A stretch of 64,000 nt of DNA from Ustilaginoidea virens (taxonomy: Eukaryota; Ascomycota; Sordariomycetes; Hypocreales; Clavicipitaceae), in assembly GCF_000687475.1 (NCBI RefSeq), contig NC_057316.1, positions 496,001 to 560,000 of the forward strand, in the 5' to 3' direction. The notes beneath the pieces were generated by a model, which was given only the letters and a program-made list of their open reading frames with translations, did not search any database and was not told the DNA's origin. A program made the translations under genes and the position numbers. This document shows positions 21,271 through 33,700 of the stretch, piece by piece. Each line of letters starts with the position of its first letter. Position 1 is the first letter of the stretch.

Positions 21271-24200
21271 GGAAAACCGAAAGCAGGGTAGGACGAGGAT
21301 TGGCAACTCCACGGTTGCATCTGCAGTTGCCTTAAGCGAGAAATGACCACTATCAGATGAGGAACCAGCCGCAAACTGCAGTGCAGGGTGATGATGCAGG
21401 CAAATGATGGGAGTCTCCGAGTAACGCGACGTACCTTGGGAGGTAATGAAGGAATGTGGGTGGTTGCAGCAGGACTGGAGAGTCTCAGCACTTGCAAGGT
21501 TTCCAAGGTTGGTTTTTCCATTGGGCGCGTCACTGCGGAAGAAGTAACCTGGTGCCCAAGGCGGGTACGGTACGTACCTGGTACCTGGGTAGGCCCCATG
21601 CCAGCATCCCATGCCAGCAGCACCTCAGTGTTTGCAAAGCAACCGCCACCAAAAGGCCCAAGTGCAAATAAAAGGAAAAATAAAAAAAAATAAAAAAAAA
21701 GAAAAAAAAAAGAAAAAAAGAAGGAAAAAAAAATGGGCCAGATACGTGGAAACGAGAGCCAAGTCAAAATCTGCAAGTCACGCAAAGCCCTATGCGTTGA
21801 CTAACTCGTGCAGAGCGTGACCGTGGAAAGCGCAGACTCCCTTGGGTCCCCCATACTTGCCACCATTGTAACCTTTGGTGTCGTGAAAATAGGGTTATTT
21901 GCATCGCAGACAGTGGCTAAGAAGCGGGTCAGTCTTATCACCTCGATCCCAAAGTATATCTTGCTACTTGCTTCATCTCTCCAAGCCCAACCCCATCGAA
22001 ATGGCAAAGTGCGCACTACTACTCTCGCCGCTCAGCGACATGCAAACGAATAGTCGGGTTAAGGATCTGACAGTCGGTTTGAGGATCTGCGTATCCTTAG
22101 TCTTCTGCACACTCCGTGCGTTGACTTGTCGACACCGCAGTGCGGCCCTGTCCGACCTGGAGGCTGACTGACGATGATGCTAAGCGGCCGGAGATGACAG
22201 TAAGACAGCAAAGTAAGAATCCTTGTAATGGAGGATGGGGGTAGCCCAAGACAAGATTTTCATCAACAAACGAATGCCGTTGGCCAAGAAAATACGGAGT
22301 CCCCCGAGCCCCGGTCGAGATGCTACTCGGGGTGGCTGAAAGTGTCCGAAAGGGAACTACATGGTTGACATACATATAGTTGACGCCCCCATGGTCCGTC
22401 CATCCATCCCTTTCTCAATGCCAGCTCCAGGAGGGGCCCGCTTCCTGTTGCTTCTTGGGACGAGACGGCGACGAAAGATGGTTGAATCTGCAGGCCGGCC
22501 TGCGTACCAAAAGCAAACGTTGGCCATCCATGGGAATGTGGAAAGAATTGACAGGCTTTAAATCATCCTGCAGCCTTTCAGGTATACTGTTCCATTCTTG
22601 CTGGCCTTGGATTCTGCAGTGTCGCCATTTGCCGGGATAGTCAGCATGCGAATTGCTTGCCCCTGCTTTAACCCCCCTCCAACCCCCCTGCCCTGGGGCG
22701 AGGACGTCGCAGGGGTGTGACGGCAATGCCGGGGATTCTTTTCTGTAACACAAACATACAGAACCAGGTTGCCTTGCGGTCCGCTCCGCTTTGCCAACAG
22801 GCATTGCTAGATGATGACTCCTTACGGAGTACGCTCAACGATGTATGAAGAAAGAGACGCACACCTAACTGCCGGGAAATGGACGTGTGGTTTGGATGAT
22901 GGGATTACCAAAGTCAACAGTGTTCAACTTTGTTCTTTTTCGCACCGCCATACGACCTGTCGGTTTCTTTGGCGAAAAGTATTTCATGCATGAAATAATT
23001 GACCGTCTTGCAGCTTTCACTACTGACTCATGCAGTTTGATTCCATGCTCTCCCGTCGATATTCGGATCAAAGCGCGAAATTAGCCGATGCGTGCCGGTG
23101 GCACGAGATGATCCCGGCTTTGATAACCACCAACCACGAGGCAAGACAATCCGTGCTGTAGCGCTATTGCTTTATTGCTTCCAGTCTGGAGTCTCCAGCC
23201 TTCTTCCCTGTCAAGTTATCAGCTCCACCGTTTTTGAAATGGGCATTGCATAAAAACAAGCCTCAAAGCCATTGTCAAACACAAGCACCTCGTAGCCGAC
23301 TGCTGGGCACGTGGTGTGTGAAGGCCGTAGAAACGCCGCAGTCAACAGCAGTTGTCGGCCAACATGTCAGGATGGCTCTGCGCGCCAAGCAAACCGAGGC
23401 GTGAAATGTTTGCAGTGAGCCAAAACGTAGCATTTTGATGAGGCACGTAGTGAGTGATGTGTGTGCGGACGAAGAGTTCCAGGATTGCGCTCCGTACAGA
23501 CTCCAGAGACATGTCTCATCGTCGGGAGACCCGCAGCACAAAGGGCTTTAGCTTTGGAAAAATGTGTCAAGCAGAGAATACGACGTCGGCACGTTCGTCG
23601 GAAACGATAAAATTGGCTTATGCGGAGCCCTTAGATATGGGAAGCCTTGTCGGAGAATCCAGATGCCTTGGAGAGATTGTCAATACCAGGAGATTCAGGA
23701 CAGGGATTTCGGGCTGCTAGGGGGTGGTGGGGGGTACCTCCTACCTTAGCTGCCTCCAGGTATGTACCTACCTAAGGTAGCCAGGGTCAAAAGGTACATA
23801 CATACATTATGTAGGTTGCTGAGGCAAGCATTTATCAGGCAGCCTGAGCCAGCCCAGGAACCTTGACTCGGTGGACAGTGCTATTCTATGTTGCAGCAGG
23901 ATTTTCGGGGAACACTAGGGGCGAAGATGCAACCAGGCAGCTTTTAATGCCGTGCCCGTGCCCACTTGATTAAACTTGATTAAACTTGATTAATGGCCCG
24001 TACTCGATCCGTACTCGACAAGAAGCCCCGCCGCGCAATTTAGCCGAAGCCGCCTGGCACTTTATGCAAACGCTAAACGCTGCGTGTGCATGGTATGGTG
24101 TTCCCTGGCAGCATTCACGGCCAGCAGCCAGGTGCGCCAGGCGGGAGCCAGGCGGGAGCCAAACAGTGAACCAGCTGTTCACAGAGGACGAACTGCCCCC

Positions 24201-24482
24201 ATACCTTACTTCATGGCAAGAGCTGGTACGGAGTACATAGTACGTACATACCTACGTACCTAGAGGTACATACGTACATAGAGGTACCTGACGACTGGAC
24301 TTTGAATGCCGCCAACGCCTGGCCCGCCTGGCCCTAACTCACTATATCAGCTCCCCACAGTAATGGCGCCCCCACTGCCCCTTGCCAAAGTCCCAGTCCG
24401 AGTCCGGACTCGGCTGCGTCTTTCCCAAGACTTCAACATTGAAATGTTGCATTTGACATTGAACCTTGCGGTTTTGTCGCCA

Positions 24483-24550
24483 CAGCACAGAACAGCACAG
24501 CACAGCACAGCACAGCACAGCACAGCACAGCACAGCACAGCACAGCACAG
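24483..24550. repeat. (CAGCA)n pentanucleotide array
   Basis: About 13 units of CAGCA, the first few slightly imperfect (an AGAAC interruption). Confidence 0.88.
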
Positions 24551-26289
24551 CGTGCCGACGCTGAGCACCACCTGCCGCTGCCGCCTATGGCCTTAGCTGG
24601 GCTCTACCCGATGTAAACTGGACAAAGGCCGGAGAGCAGATCGAGAGGCCAGGCCTGATTCTGCATTCTGAAGCCGAACAGTATAGTATAAGCTTGGCGG
24701 CAGTGCCGAAGCAGGCAACAACGGGTCTGGACGACCGATATGAATGCAGAGTCGTCGCAGCATTCGTCTGGGGAGTCTTTTCCCAAACCAGCCGCGGTCA
24801 ATCGACATGTCGTGCACATGCAAGTAAGCGCATGCTTTTCGTGGTGCTGACGATTTCTTCGAGTGATGGGAATCCGGCGGGAAACATGGCCGTGTCATGA
24901 TGGACCGCTGGCAGCATTGTGTACCTTGCTCCAGCTACTTGACTCTCCATAGCCATTGATGCTCGAGAATCAAGAGCTTGGCCCCAGAAACGAATCGAGC
25001 TCGGAAACAAAGCGGTCGGCAGAGCTAACGTCGAGGGAACAGGGCAGCACTGCAAAGCTCAAGTCGCAAGCTCGCGCTCGACTTCCGCCCAGCCAAGAGG
25101 TATGGAAGCGGCAGCGGCAAATCGCTTCCTGTGAAGACGAGCTCGAACACGCAGTATTAGGCAGAAAGGACGACGCGCCGGACTGCCGAGCACAACCCGA
25201 CGATTGCGAATCAACCAAGCGTCTCAAAGAGCTCCGAGTCCCGCTAAACGCTTGACATGTCTGGTTGACATGCACGTCGAGCTCGTTTTTTTTTAATCGG
25301 CACTGAAAATCCCATTCCTCTCTTGCGACCCAGGTAGACATGATGATGGGGTTGTCTCCGTGGCACTTCCGCCGTGCTTTTACCTGTGCAGCATGTACTC
25401 GCATGGTCCGTTCCAGCCATGCTCCCAGCAGTGACGTTGGCGACTTGCTTGCACCGTCCCGTCGAATTGCTTTCTCTCATCTAAATCAGTAGCAGCACAA
25501 TGATGCCGGTTCTCTGTCTGCCATGCATCTTCCCCTGCTCAACTGGTTTGATAAGCGGCCACGGGCCCCGAATCACGGATACGGTTACTCCCATTGATGG
25601 CGGCCTCGACTGAGCCTGGCAGCCGGAGAAGTGACCAGGTGTCGCGAAAAGGTAACTTGCCGCCCTTGATGGGTCAACAAGGCGTCGCCTAGCAATGATG
25701 GTGGGACGGGTTTCGCGCGCGGGAAGATGCGTCAGAGTACCAGCACGGCTGGGTTGTTGCAGAGCCCGAACGCGAACGACACGCAGGTCGCCACGCAGCC
25801 AGCTCCCAGGATCGCTCCGGGGAACGTGAAGGACGATCAAGGGGTGAACGGAGACGCACCCGTTGGTTCCCCCCTCGGAAAGGCCACTTTTTGCAATGTC
25901 AGCCAGCCCGGTGCGCGACGTGATGCCCGAGACACCAGAGACGGTGAGGACGAGCCCAAGGTGCGCCCACCGTCGAGCCTGTTGTTGCTCAGCTGCGCGC
26001 TGCGGCCTACATGGCTGTTCTGTTTCATCAGCCTCTTCATCATTGCCCTTTACGTGTGGTGTACTGCAACTAACAGCGGTTTCGCATTCCTCGATAGCAT
26101 GTCCATCACACCGTTGAAATGCTCGCGGTAAATCTCCGACAAATGGCCAGCTGAACAAGGAGTTCCGGTCCACAGCTGAGGCTTGATGCACAGCCCAGGA
26201 GGGTCTTTTGGTCTTTGCTCGGGAACTGCCGTCCCGCGGCAGACAGCAAACAGAAGTATGCAATCTCCCCCGTGGAGAGGTTCTGCGGC

Positions 26290-26515
26290 TCGCAAGCCCA
26301 GCCGACCTCGGGGGCAACCTCCAACAGGCCGAAGAGGCCAAAGATCGATCAACGATAGCTAGCGATTTCTAGCCCTTTACTAGCAACCAACCCCGGGGGC
26401 AACCTCCACAGGTCAAAGATCGATCAACGATAGGTAGCTATTTCTAGCCCTTTACTATATGGCAACCAACCCCCGGGGCAACCTCCACAGGCCAAAGATC
26501 CATCCATCGATAGAC
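26290..26515. repeat. Three imperfect tandem units of about 75-80 bp
   Basis: The phrase GGGGCAACCTCCA[A/C]AGG..CAAAGATC[G/C]ATC followed by ACGATAG.TAGC.ATTTCTAGCCCTTTACTA recurs near 26309, 26396 and 26476 with small changes, indicating a degenerate tandem duplication. Confidence 0.75.
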
Positions 26516-27080
26516 AGGGTAGCCACGTCCAGCCCCTCACCATGTCGCCTCGCCCTCCTGCGCAGACGGCATCCCAAGGCAGCGAGCGACGCGACAATGC
26601 ACCTTGATTGAGCAGCCTCCTTCGACCGGTACTGTACAGATAGCTACACTCGTCTCGCCACGCGACGCAAAGCGCCATTCACCTCCTGTTGAGCCCCCTT
26701 TTTTCCCCCCCGGTTTCCCCCCATGCCTGCCCCGTTACTCCGGATGGTTCTGCAGTTGGTGTACACATTCGCAACATTACAAGATAGTACTCCGTGACGC
26801 CCCTTGCCCCCTTTGCACACAACACGGCTATTGCGTCTTGATTACGTTCCGCCTCGTTGGTTCTCCTTTTTTCCAAAGCCGACCCGTGACATTATGGTTC
26901 CGCCCGATAACATGATGTGATAGCGTACAAGTCCGGCGCACTGGCTGGCCGCGACAAAAGAAAACAGGGAGAATGAAGAGAAAAAGAAGATACAGAAAAA
27001 AGAAGATACAGAAAAAGAAAATACAGAAAAAAAGCAGAAATAAAAGAAAAAAGAAAGAAAGTCAAAGGTCATGCAGACGT

Positions 27081-29056
27081 CTAGACTGATCGTCCTGGAG
27101 ACGCGAGACGGACCCGTCCGCCCATGCCGTGGTCTGAGCTCAATGGGTTCATTTCGTATGTGTCTCCTGGCATCGGGGTTGTCGCCGCCGCCGCCGCCGC
27201 CGCCGCGGTGTGGTGCGCGGCGTGGTGGTGGTGGTGCAGTGCCATCTGCGGATAGTGTCCCAGCCAGTTCTCGCGGGCGGAGCTGATGGCGTCGCTGCTG
27301 CTGCAGTCGCCGCTCATATCGATATCCAGCCCCGGCGACATGCCGGTCGTCGCTACGGGCGGAGCGACGACCGGCAGGCCGTGGAAGCTTGCCGGGTGCA
27401 CCACGGCGTCGGGCTCGTGCGCCACGCCCAGAAACTGCGCGGCAGGCGCCGGGTGCTGGTGCTGGTGCTGGTGCTGGTGCTGGTGCTGTTGTTGAGCCTG
27501 CATGGCGGCTGCGGCTGCCGCTCCGGGCATCATGACCGGGGATTGGGCGTGGTACATGGCCGGACTGGCGGCGTGGTAGAACAGGTGAGGCGGAGTCAGC
27601 GGCCGCAAGGACGGTCCCGCCGATTCATCGGTGTACACGCCGAGCCCGCCGCCTCGCTGCATGCTCCGCTCCGAGGAAAACGGGTCGACGGAGCGAGGCC
27701 CTTGCTGGGGGTGCACGTCGCCGTTGTAAGGCTCGTAGTCGAGCGACCCCATCGGAGCCCCGACCGACATCTTGAACTGGCCGAACCGCTGCTGCTGATG
27801 CTGATGCTGCTGCTGCTGCTGCTGCTGCTCTCTGTCGGGATCATCCTCCTCCTCCTGCTGCTGCTGCTGCTGCTGCTGCCGTGGACTGTGCGACCTCCTG
27901 TGCCTGTACGGAGCCGGACATCTCTCCCTGACCGGAGGCTCGAGCTTCCCTTCCAAGCCGGAGAGCCCCCCCCCGTTGGCGGAGCCAAGCGCAATGAGGA
28001 AGCGGATCAGGAACGGCAGGTTCTCCAGGTGCCCCGCCTCGAGAATCTTTCGAGCCGCCATGCTCGTCTGCGTGTCCCACTGCAAGCCCGGCGTGTCCGG
28101 CGCCTCCGTCTCGGGCCACGCCTTGTCCCAGAGGGCCGAGGCGTGCGACTGCCTCAGCAGGTTGCGCACCCTGGTCGAGTAGCTCCACCGGCCGCCGTTG
28201 GACCCTTCCTCAAAGTGCTTGACGATGTGGCCCGAGTACTCCTTGAGGGTGGCCGGGGCATCCTCCTCCGAGGGCGCCTCGAACACGCGGGTGCAGTTTT
28301 CGAAGCCGCACGCAAAGACGGTCTGGGGGCACACCTTGACCATGGCCTCGTCCACGTTCATGTGGGAGCGGCCGTGGGCGTTGCGAAGGTGCGTCTGGTA
28401 GGCGCTCTGCCAGTCGTAGGCCATCTTGCAGCCCGGGTGCTGGCAGAACCACATGGCGTTCTTGTTGTGGAAGTTTTCAATGTGTCGCCTCAGGTCGTTG
28501 CGGCGCGTGCACGTCTTGCGGATGCTCTCCTCGGCGCAGAAGCCGCAGGCGTAGTCGAGCCTCTGCGACGTCGTGGAGCCTGCCGACGAGGACGCGCGAT
28601 CGGCGGTGGATTGTCGTCGTGACCTGTGGGAGAGGTGGTTGTTTGACGGGGTGCGCCGAGGCGTCGGGACGTAGTTTGGGTAGCCAACGGCTGCGTGTGC
28701 CAGGCCTGTTGCCGAGTGGTTGCTGACGGCGTCGCCTCCAGATTTGAGAAACTGCTGCGAAAAGGCCGTCTCTGGTAATGAGACGAGGCCTGGGGAGGGG
28801 GGGGAAGGAATGATGGTCAGTCTTTGGGCTCTCTCTTCATTCGCTCAAGGAAAACATAAACATTACCTGAAGGGCTCAACGCCAGCTCTTCCTCTATCAG
28901 ACGGTTGACCTCCTCCCTGCCATACCTCTCGAGTAGATGACGAACGAGAACGCGGGGGTTGTTGTGCCCGTTTAGGGCGGTTGGCGAGACGGCCAAAGGA
29001 CTTTCCACGTCCGACTCGGGGGTCATCATGCAGGACGGGCTAGAGGTCGAGGACAT
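27081..29056 (-). CDS. C2H2 zinc-finger protein (paralogue 2 of a local pair)
   Basis: Putative nuclear regulator, 632 aa from exons 29056-28867 and 28789-27081 (77-nt intron, GTAATG..CAG). The N-terminal module HNNPRVLVRHLLERYGREEVNRLIEE resembles the corresponding short module of the gene at 17710-19580. Finger 1 is C145-x2-C148..H166-x4-H171. Finger 2 is C179-x4-C184..H197-x4-H202 (WFCQHPGC..HLRNAH). The third unit is FACGFENCTRVFEA..YSGHIVKHFEEG, followed by WSYSTRVRNLLRQ..ALWDK. The C-terminal half is low complexity: poly-Gln, Gln-His alternation, poly-His and poly-Ala, encoded by (CTG)n and (GGTGCT)n runs. Exon 2 has no in-frame ATG until residue 176, so a naive call would lose the first finger. 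Confidence 0.83.
27451..27488. repeat. (GGTGCT)n repeat coding a Gln-His run
   Basis: About six hexamer units encode alternating Gln-His in zinc-finger paralogue 2. Neighbouring (CTG)n tracts at about 27790-27830 and 27855-27880 encode poly-Gln. Confidence 0.85.
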
Positions 29057-30757
29057 GTTGAGCTACAGACGAACAAGCCCGAAAGAGATTCAATCTCGCC
29101 GCAGCGTCCCCAACCGCAGGCAAGGCCCAGCTTGTCCGGTTTGGTGATGACGGTTCAACCACTTGGCATGCAGATGAGCCAGTTTTTTTCTTTTCTTTTC
29201 TTTTCTTGTCTTTTTTCACCACCAACATGCAGTGGCAGGGGCGGCGTGGAATCGGGGGGAGCTGTTCTGTTCACAGGTATCTTTTGTCGGGATGCCGAGG
29301 AAGACTCTGCTGGTATAGCCTGCAGGATGAAGGCGGTTGGTTTGGCAAAAATTGGCCGGCGGCGGCGAAGCCGTCCTGTGATTACGAGCGTCTGGCGGGC
29401 GAGGACCTCGGTTTTTGGGGCGGCGATGACACGGTTTTCCCCTGCGTGTCGTGAATCCCGGATGGGGGAAAGCAGCGGCAAGGGGGAAGAAGAAAGCAAG
29501 GCTTGAGATGGTAACAGATCCCGGCTATAACGAGGCGGCGCGAGAGTGTGGCTGGAGATGTTGCCCTTTTGTGCCCGGCTCTTCTGGGAACTGGTGAATA
29601 GGATAGGATAGAAGGAGACGGAGGAGAAGAAGGAGAAGAAAAAGAAGAGAACAAGAAAGACACAGAGGAGCATGCAGATAGATGAAGGGTCAATATATTC
29701 ATGTCAACTATCAAACACAAAAGGCAGTCTGAGACGGGCTCCAAGACGTCAGCTCCAGACATAGCCGGCCTGTCACTTTGCAGGCCTGGACCATGTTTGA
29801 CCTGACGTCCTGGACACACCCTCTTGCCGTTTACGGGAAACGGCAGCAGGGGGAGCCGGGGGAAGGGGGAGGGGGAGGAGGGAGAAAGGCGCATTCTCCC
29901 CCAGGAAACAACGCCTGCATGATACTATGTTGCATGGGACCAGGGACCATGTGGGTGTTGCCTAGCGGCGGGCTGAGCAGAGGGGCTGTTTGCCAGTCTG
30001 GTGCGAGGCAGGCCGGGCGTGGTTCGTTCTTCTGCTGGGGGTGTGCGGGAACGGGCTGGCACCGCTGGGGATTTTCACCAGCAATACGGCCAAGGCTCGT
30101 GGGCGGTTGAAGAAGGCAAGGCCTGGACTCTGGACACGCCCCAGGGCCCAGGGGAACAGGGGTGGTGGTGGTTGGCAGCTGGGAGCTGCGAGATTGCGGC
30201 ACGTCGTCGATACTCTCGACTGTTCGTACCAAAGAGAGCAAGGCCCAGCAAGCAGGCGAGCCGGCGGCAAGGCACGCCCGCCGTCTCCGGCATCCTGGCA
30301 AAGGAGCGCCATGCTCGCTTGGTTTGGTTAAGCGTTTTGGGGGGGGGGGGGGGGGGGGGGAAGGGGTTTGGTGCTGGGCGTACATACCAGTAACCACGCA
30401 CTGCTTGCTGTATTATAAAATATTGTGATAGAGCGAAGCGGCCCCCCTTCCCTCCACCCCCCCCCCCCCCACGCCCCCTCCGGAAAGGGGGACCAGGTTC
30501 ATTCGCTATTCTCCCAGCGGCCGGGGCCAGCCTTTTCCTCGCCTTTCTTTTTCTCGCGCCAGGCAACCGGCGGCGGCTTGACCAAGCAGCCAGAGGTGCC
30601 ACCCGGGTTGCGAATATCTTACTCGCTATGATGCGATGGCAGGCTCCCCACGCTGCCTACCGTAGTTGACTGGCGACTGCGGTGACGCGGCGTCTGCGGC
30701 GTCTGGCCCTGAGTTTTCGCTTGCCGACTGGACCATTTCTCCACCGTGACCGCGGGG

Positions 30758-30788
<31 letters not shown>

Positions 30789-33700
30789 GAGGGAACAGAA
30801 GGGGCAGATCAGGGCAGAACACAGCCTGGATTCTGCTTCTGCTGCCCAGTGCCTGCAACGGGCAGAGCACAGGTCGGAGGGCCGCGGGACTGCTTGCTGC
30901 TGCTACAAAACGGAACCCCCCCCCCGGCCGCGTCCCGCATCTGCAAGGTCCTCGCATCTTTTTGCAGTGGCGACATATATTTCCCGACGTCAAATCAGCG
31001 ACCAGGGGGCCGTTCGGAGATGGGGGGTCCAGGGGAGAAGATGGGAGGGGCGGGTGGGGGGGGGGGGGAGGGAGAGGATATAACAAGATGTATTCCCGGT
31101 CCACAGGGGGGGTTAGCTAGCTTATCGGGACTGCGGAGCGCAAGGCGAACAAGCGCGAATGCAACGGGAATGTCGCGGCGAGCTGGAACTAGCGATGCAA
31201 CGGGGGAGGGGAGGAAGAAAAAAGGCCCAGCCGGCTTGGCGAACTCGAGCAGGCTGGGTCAGGCTGGGTCAGGCTGGGTTTGCGCGACTGCAGGCCCGCA
31301 GAAAGCCAATGGCAAGCCATGTGCCAAGTCGAGGCAGCTGCTGAGCACGGCGCTGGAGTGGTTGCTTCGTCCGACCTCGACCTCCCTTTGTGGTGGTTGT
31401 GACGGTGCTGTGGTGGTGGTTGCGGTGTTGTCATGGTGGTGGTGGTGGTGGTGGTGGTGCCGGGCTGCAACGCAAGCTAGTCGCGGCAGCCGCAGGGCCC
31501 CTCGGGGGGTGCCGGAGTGCCGGGGTGCCGAGGTGCCGGGGTGCCGCCAGCGTCCGTCACCCTGTATCCGCTATTTCACGTCCCGTCATCCCTTCTTCTC
31601 TGTCGAGACGAGTTGCCGTCGCGCTGCTTCGACTTGTCTCTGCTCCTGTCTCCGGTGCAGGGGGTGTCTTGGCACCACGGTTATTCTTGCGTTTGGATTC
31701 ATTTCTTTTTTTTTTCTTTCTTTTTTCTTCTTTTTTTTCTTTCTTTTTTTTTCCCCCCTGACCCCCGCGATGCCGAGCTGCAGAGCGCACGCTGCAAAGC
31801 CCTGACCAAAAGCTAAAACGGGCTGCTGTGCTAGCGGCCCTGTTTCTGCAAGTGCGACTGGCCACGGCTGCGGCAGGAACGCGGGCCAACCTGCCCCCCC
31901 ACGTGCACATGACTGTCAGACCCGATGCAAATCGTTCGATGGCAGCGCCACAACGGGTGTAAAAAGAGAAAAGAAAAGAGGAAGAAAAAAAAAAAAACCT
32001 CCGTCGTCAAGGGGCAACCCCGTCCAGCCGGGACAGCGACTGGTTGGGGGGAGGGAGGGGGGGGAGTGTGTGCCAGCGTTGCACGGCACGTACCTGGGAG
32101 CTGGGAACCTCGGCATCGTCTTTTGACGGCCATGCGCGGAGGCTTGTCAGCAAGCCCGGCTGGGCTCTCTCTCTCTCTCTCTCTTCTCTTTTTTTCGCCC
32201 TTCCTCTCTTGTCCTGGCGATGCGCGACGTCCCTTGCTTATTCGCTTCCCCCCTTTTACGCTGCGTTTTTCTTGATAATCCTCGCGTCAGTGCGCCGCTC
32301 CCGGCGGCGGCAAGACAAGACACGGTCCGCATGCGGATCATGCCGAGCCCCTCTGGAGTCTGGGTTGTCTTTTTTTCCATTCTCCCCCCCCCCGGGCCGT
32401 TTGGCAGTCTTTTTTTTGTCGGCATGATGGATTCTTGACGCCAGGTCGCGAGTTTCATGTGCAGGCGCCGGCGGCGCCCTTGCGGCTGGCTGCCCGATGG
32501 GCGAGGGGCCGGCAACCCCAGGACGGTAAGGCGCACGGGGGATATGCTGATCCCTGCGCCTGGGCAAGGACACACCACACCAGCGTCGCATTGTAGCACG
32601 TAGCACGCAGTATGTAAGCAGTTACGCAGTCGCACTCCTCCGTATGCAGCAGGGCGGTTTGCTGGGCCGTGAATTGGCACCGCATGACGTGATGGTTGTG
32701 CTGGGGGGGGGGGGGGGGGGGGGGGGAGAACTCTGCCGGCATGGGGCGTTGCCAACAGCTACCAAGGGGTCCAGCAGGGAAAACGGGTCAAGAAAATGCA
32801 GAATTCCCAGACGGAGAGAAGAAACCACGGCCGAGCGACGATGGCTGCGTGGCAAATGCCAGTTTGGTTCTGTCCGCAATGTCTCGTCTCGACCCCTGGC
32901 AGCGGACTATTCTCCGCCTTGAACCCCGGAAGTTGGAGCCCTTGCGCCAGATTCGCTAACCCGACCCTGAGATGCGATGAAACAATCAGCACGAGGCCAA
33001 ATGACATTTCGGAATCATAATGGTGCGCCGCCAATGTCATCGATCCGCCCACCCTGCACCCGACCGAGCCTGAGCCTTGGGATTATTGTTCCCCCGCCAG
33101 TCAGCATGAGCAAGCTGGGCTCCCGCGTGCAGAAAGAAGTCGAAGTGCTCGTGGAGAGGCCGCGCCGCGCTTGCCAAGGTGGGAATTGCCGTGGCCGTCC
33201 CGCGCAGACACCCGCGGTACCGAGAGTTGTTTTCCCTCCTCTTTCTCTCTTTTTTGTCATGTCATCCGCGTCCCCCCCTCCCCAATCTATCCGCCGGCTG
33301 CGTACGGAGTAGAGCGTGCCCCCTTCTCTAGGGTGCTTGGGGGCCGAGGGGTAAGATTGGTGACGGTTGCACTTGGCCAACACTGGCTGATGCCTTTTCG
33401 ATGCAGAGGGTTTCCTGGACCTTCTATCTGACGCCGACTCTGTTGGCCACCACGCGTAAGCCGTGTCTCGAATGTTGAAATGCGAATTTGCAGACGATCC
33501 AGACGCCGAGTTTCCAACTGCCTTGTCCGAGCGCACCTGATTTCGCCTTGCTCATTTCAACTCCTTCTTTGTCCCTGATCGCTTCCAAATTAACAGCCCC
33601 CCTCATCACACGGCACGTAGGGCTAAGCTTGACCATCTTGCCACGACGACGCAGGGCCTACAGAGTTGCCAGGGTGCAAAGACGGCGCTTGTCGCTTCCA

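Larger units (their letters stand above)
19581..27080. other. 7.5-kb intergenic region between the two zinc-finger paralogues
   Basis: No gene could be supported. It contains a (TC)n run (about 19808-19834), GGTAGGTACC-type words near 20330-20360, 23760-23815 and 24240-24290, an A41 run (21227-21267), AAAATA/AAAAG-rich DNA (21670-21735), a CAGCA pentamer array (24483-24550) and three similar lines of sequence near 26380-26500. Open frames such as 25481-26341 (minus) show no recognisable family. Confidence 0.5.

Noticed and set aside
25481..26341. 287-codon minus-strand frame, with a short hydrophobic segment (FPGAILGAGCVATCVSFAFGLCNN) in a neighbouring frame
   Set aside because: No start, splice model or family could be made to fit. 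The hydrophobic piece alone is not enough to call a transporter relic.
33103..33175. Short plus-strand exon-like piece MSKLGSRVQKEVEVLVERPRRAC ending at a GTGGGA
   Set aside because: No partner exon with family resemblance was found; the donor is weak.
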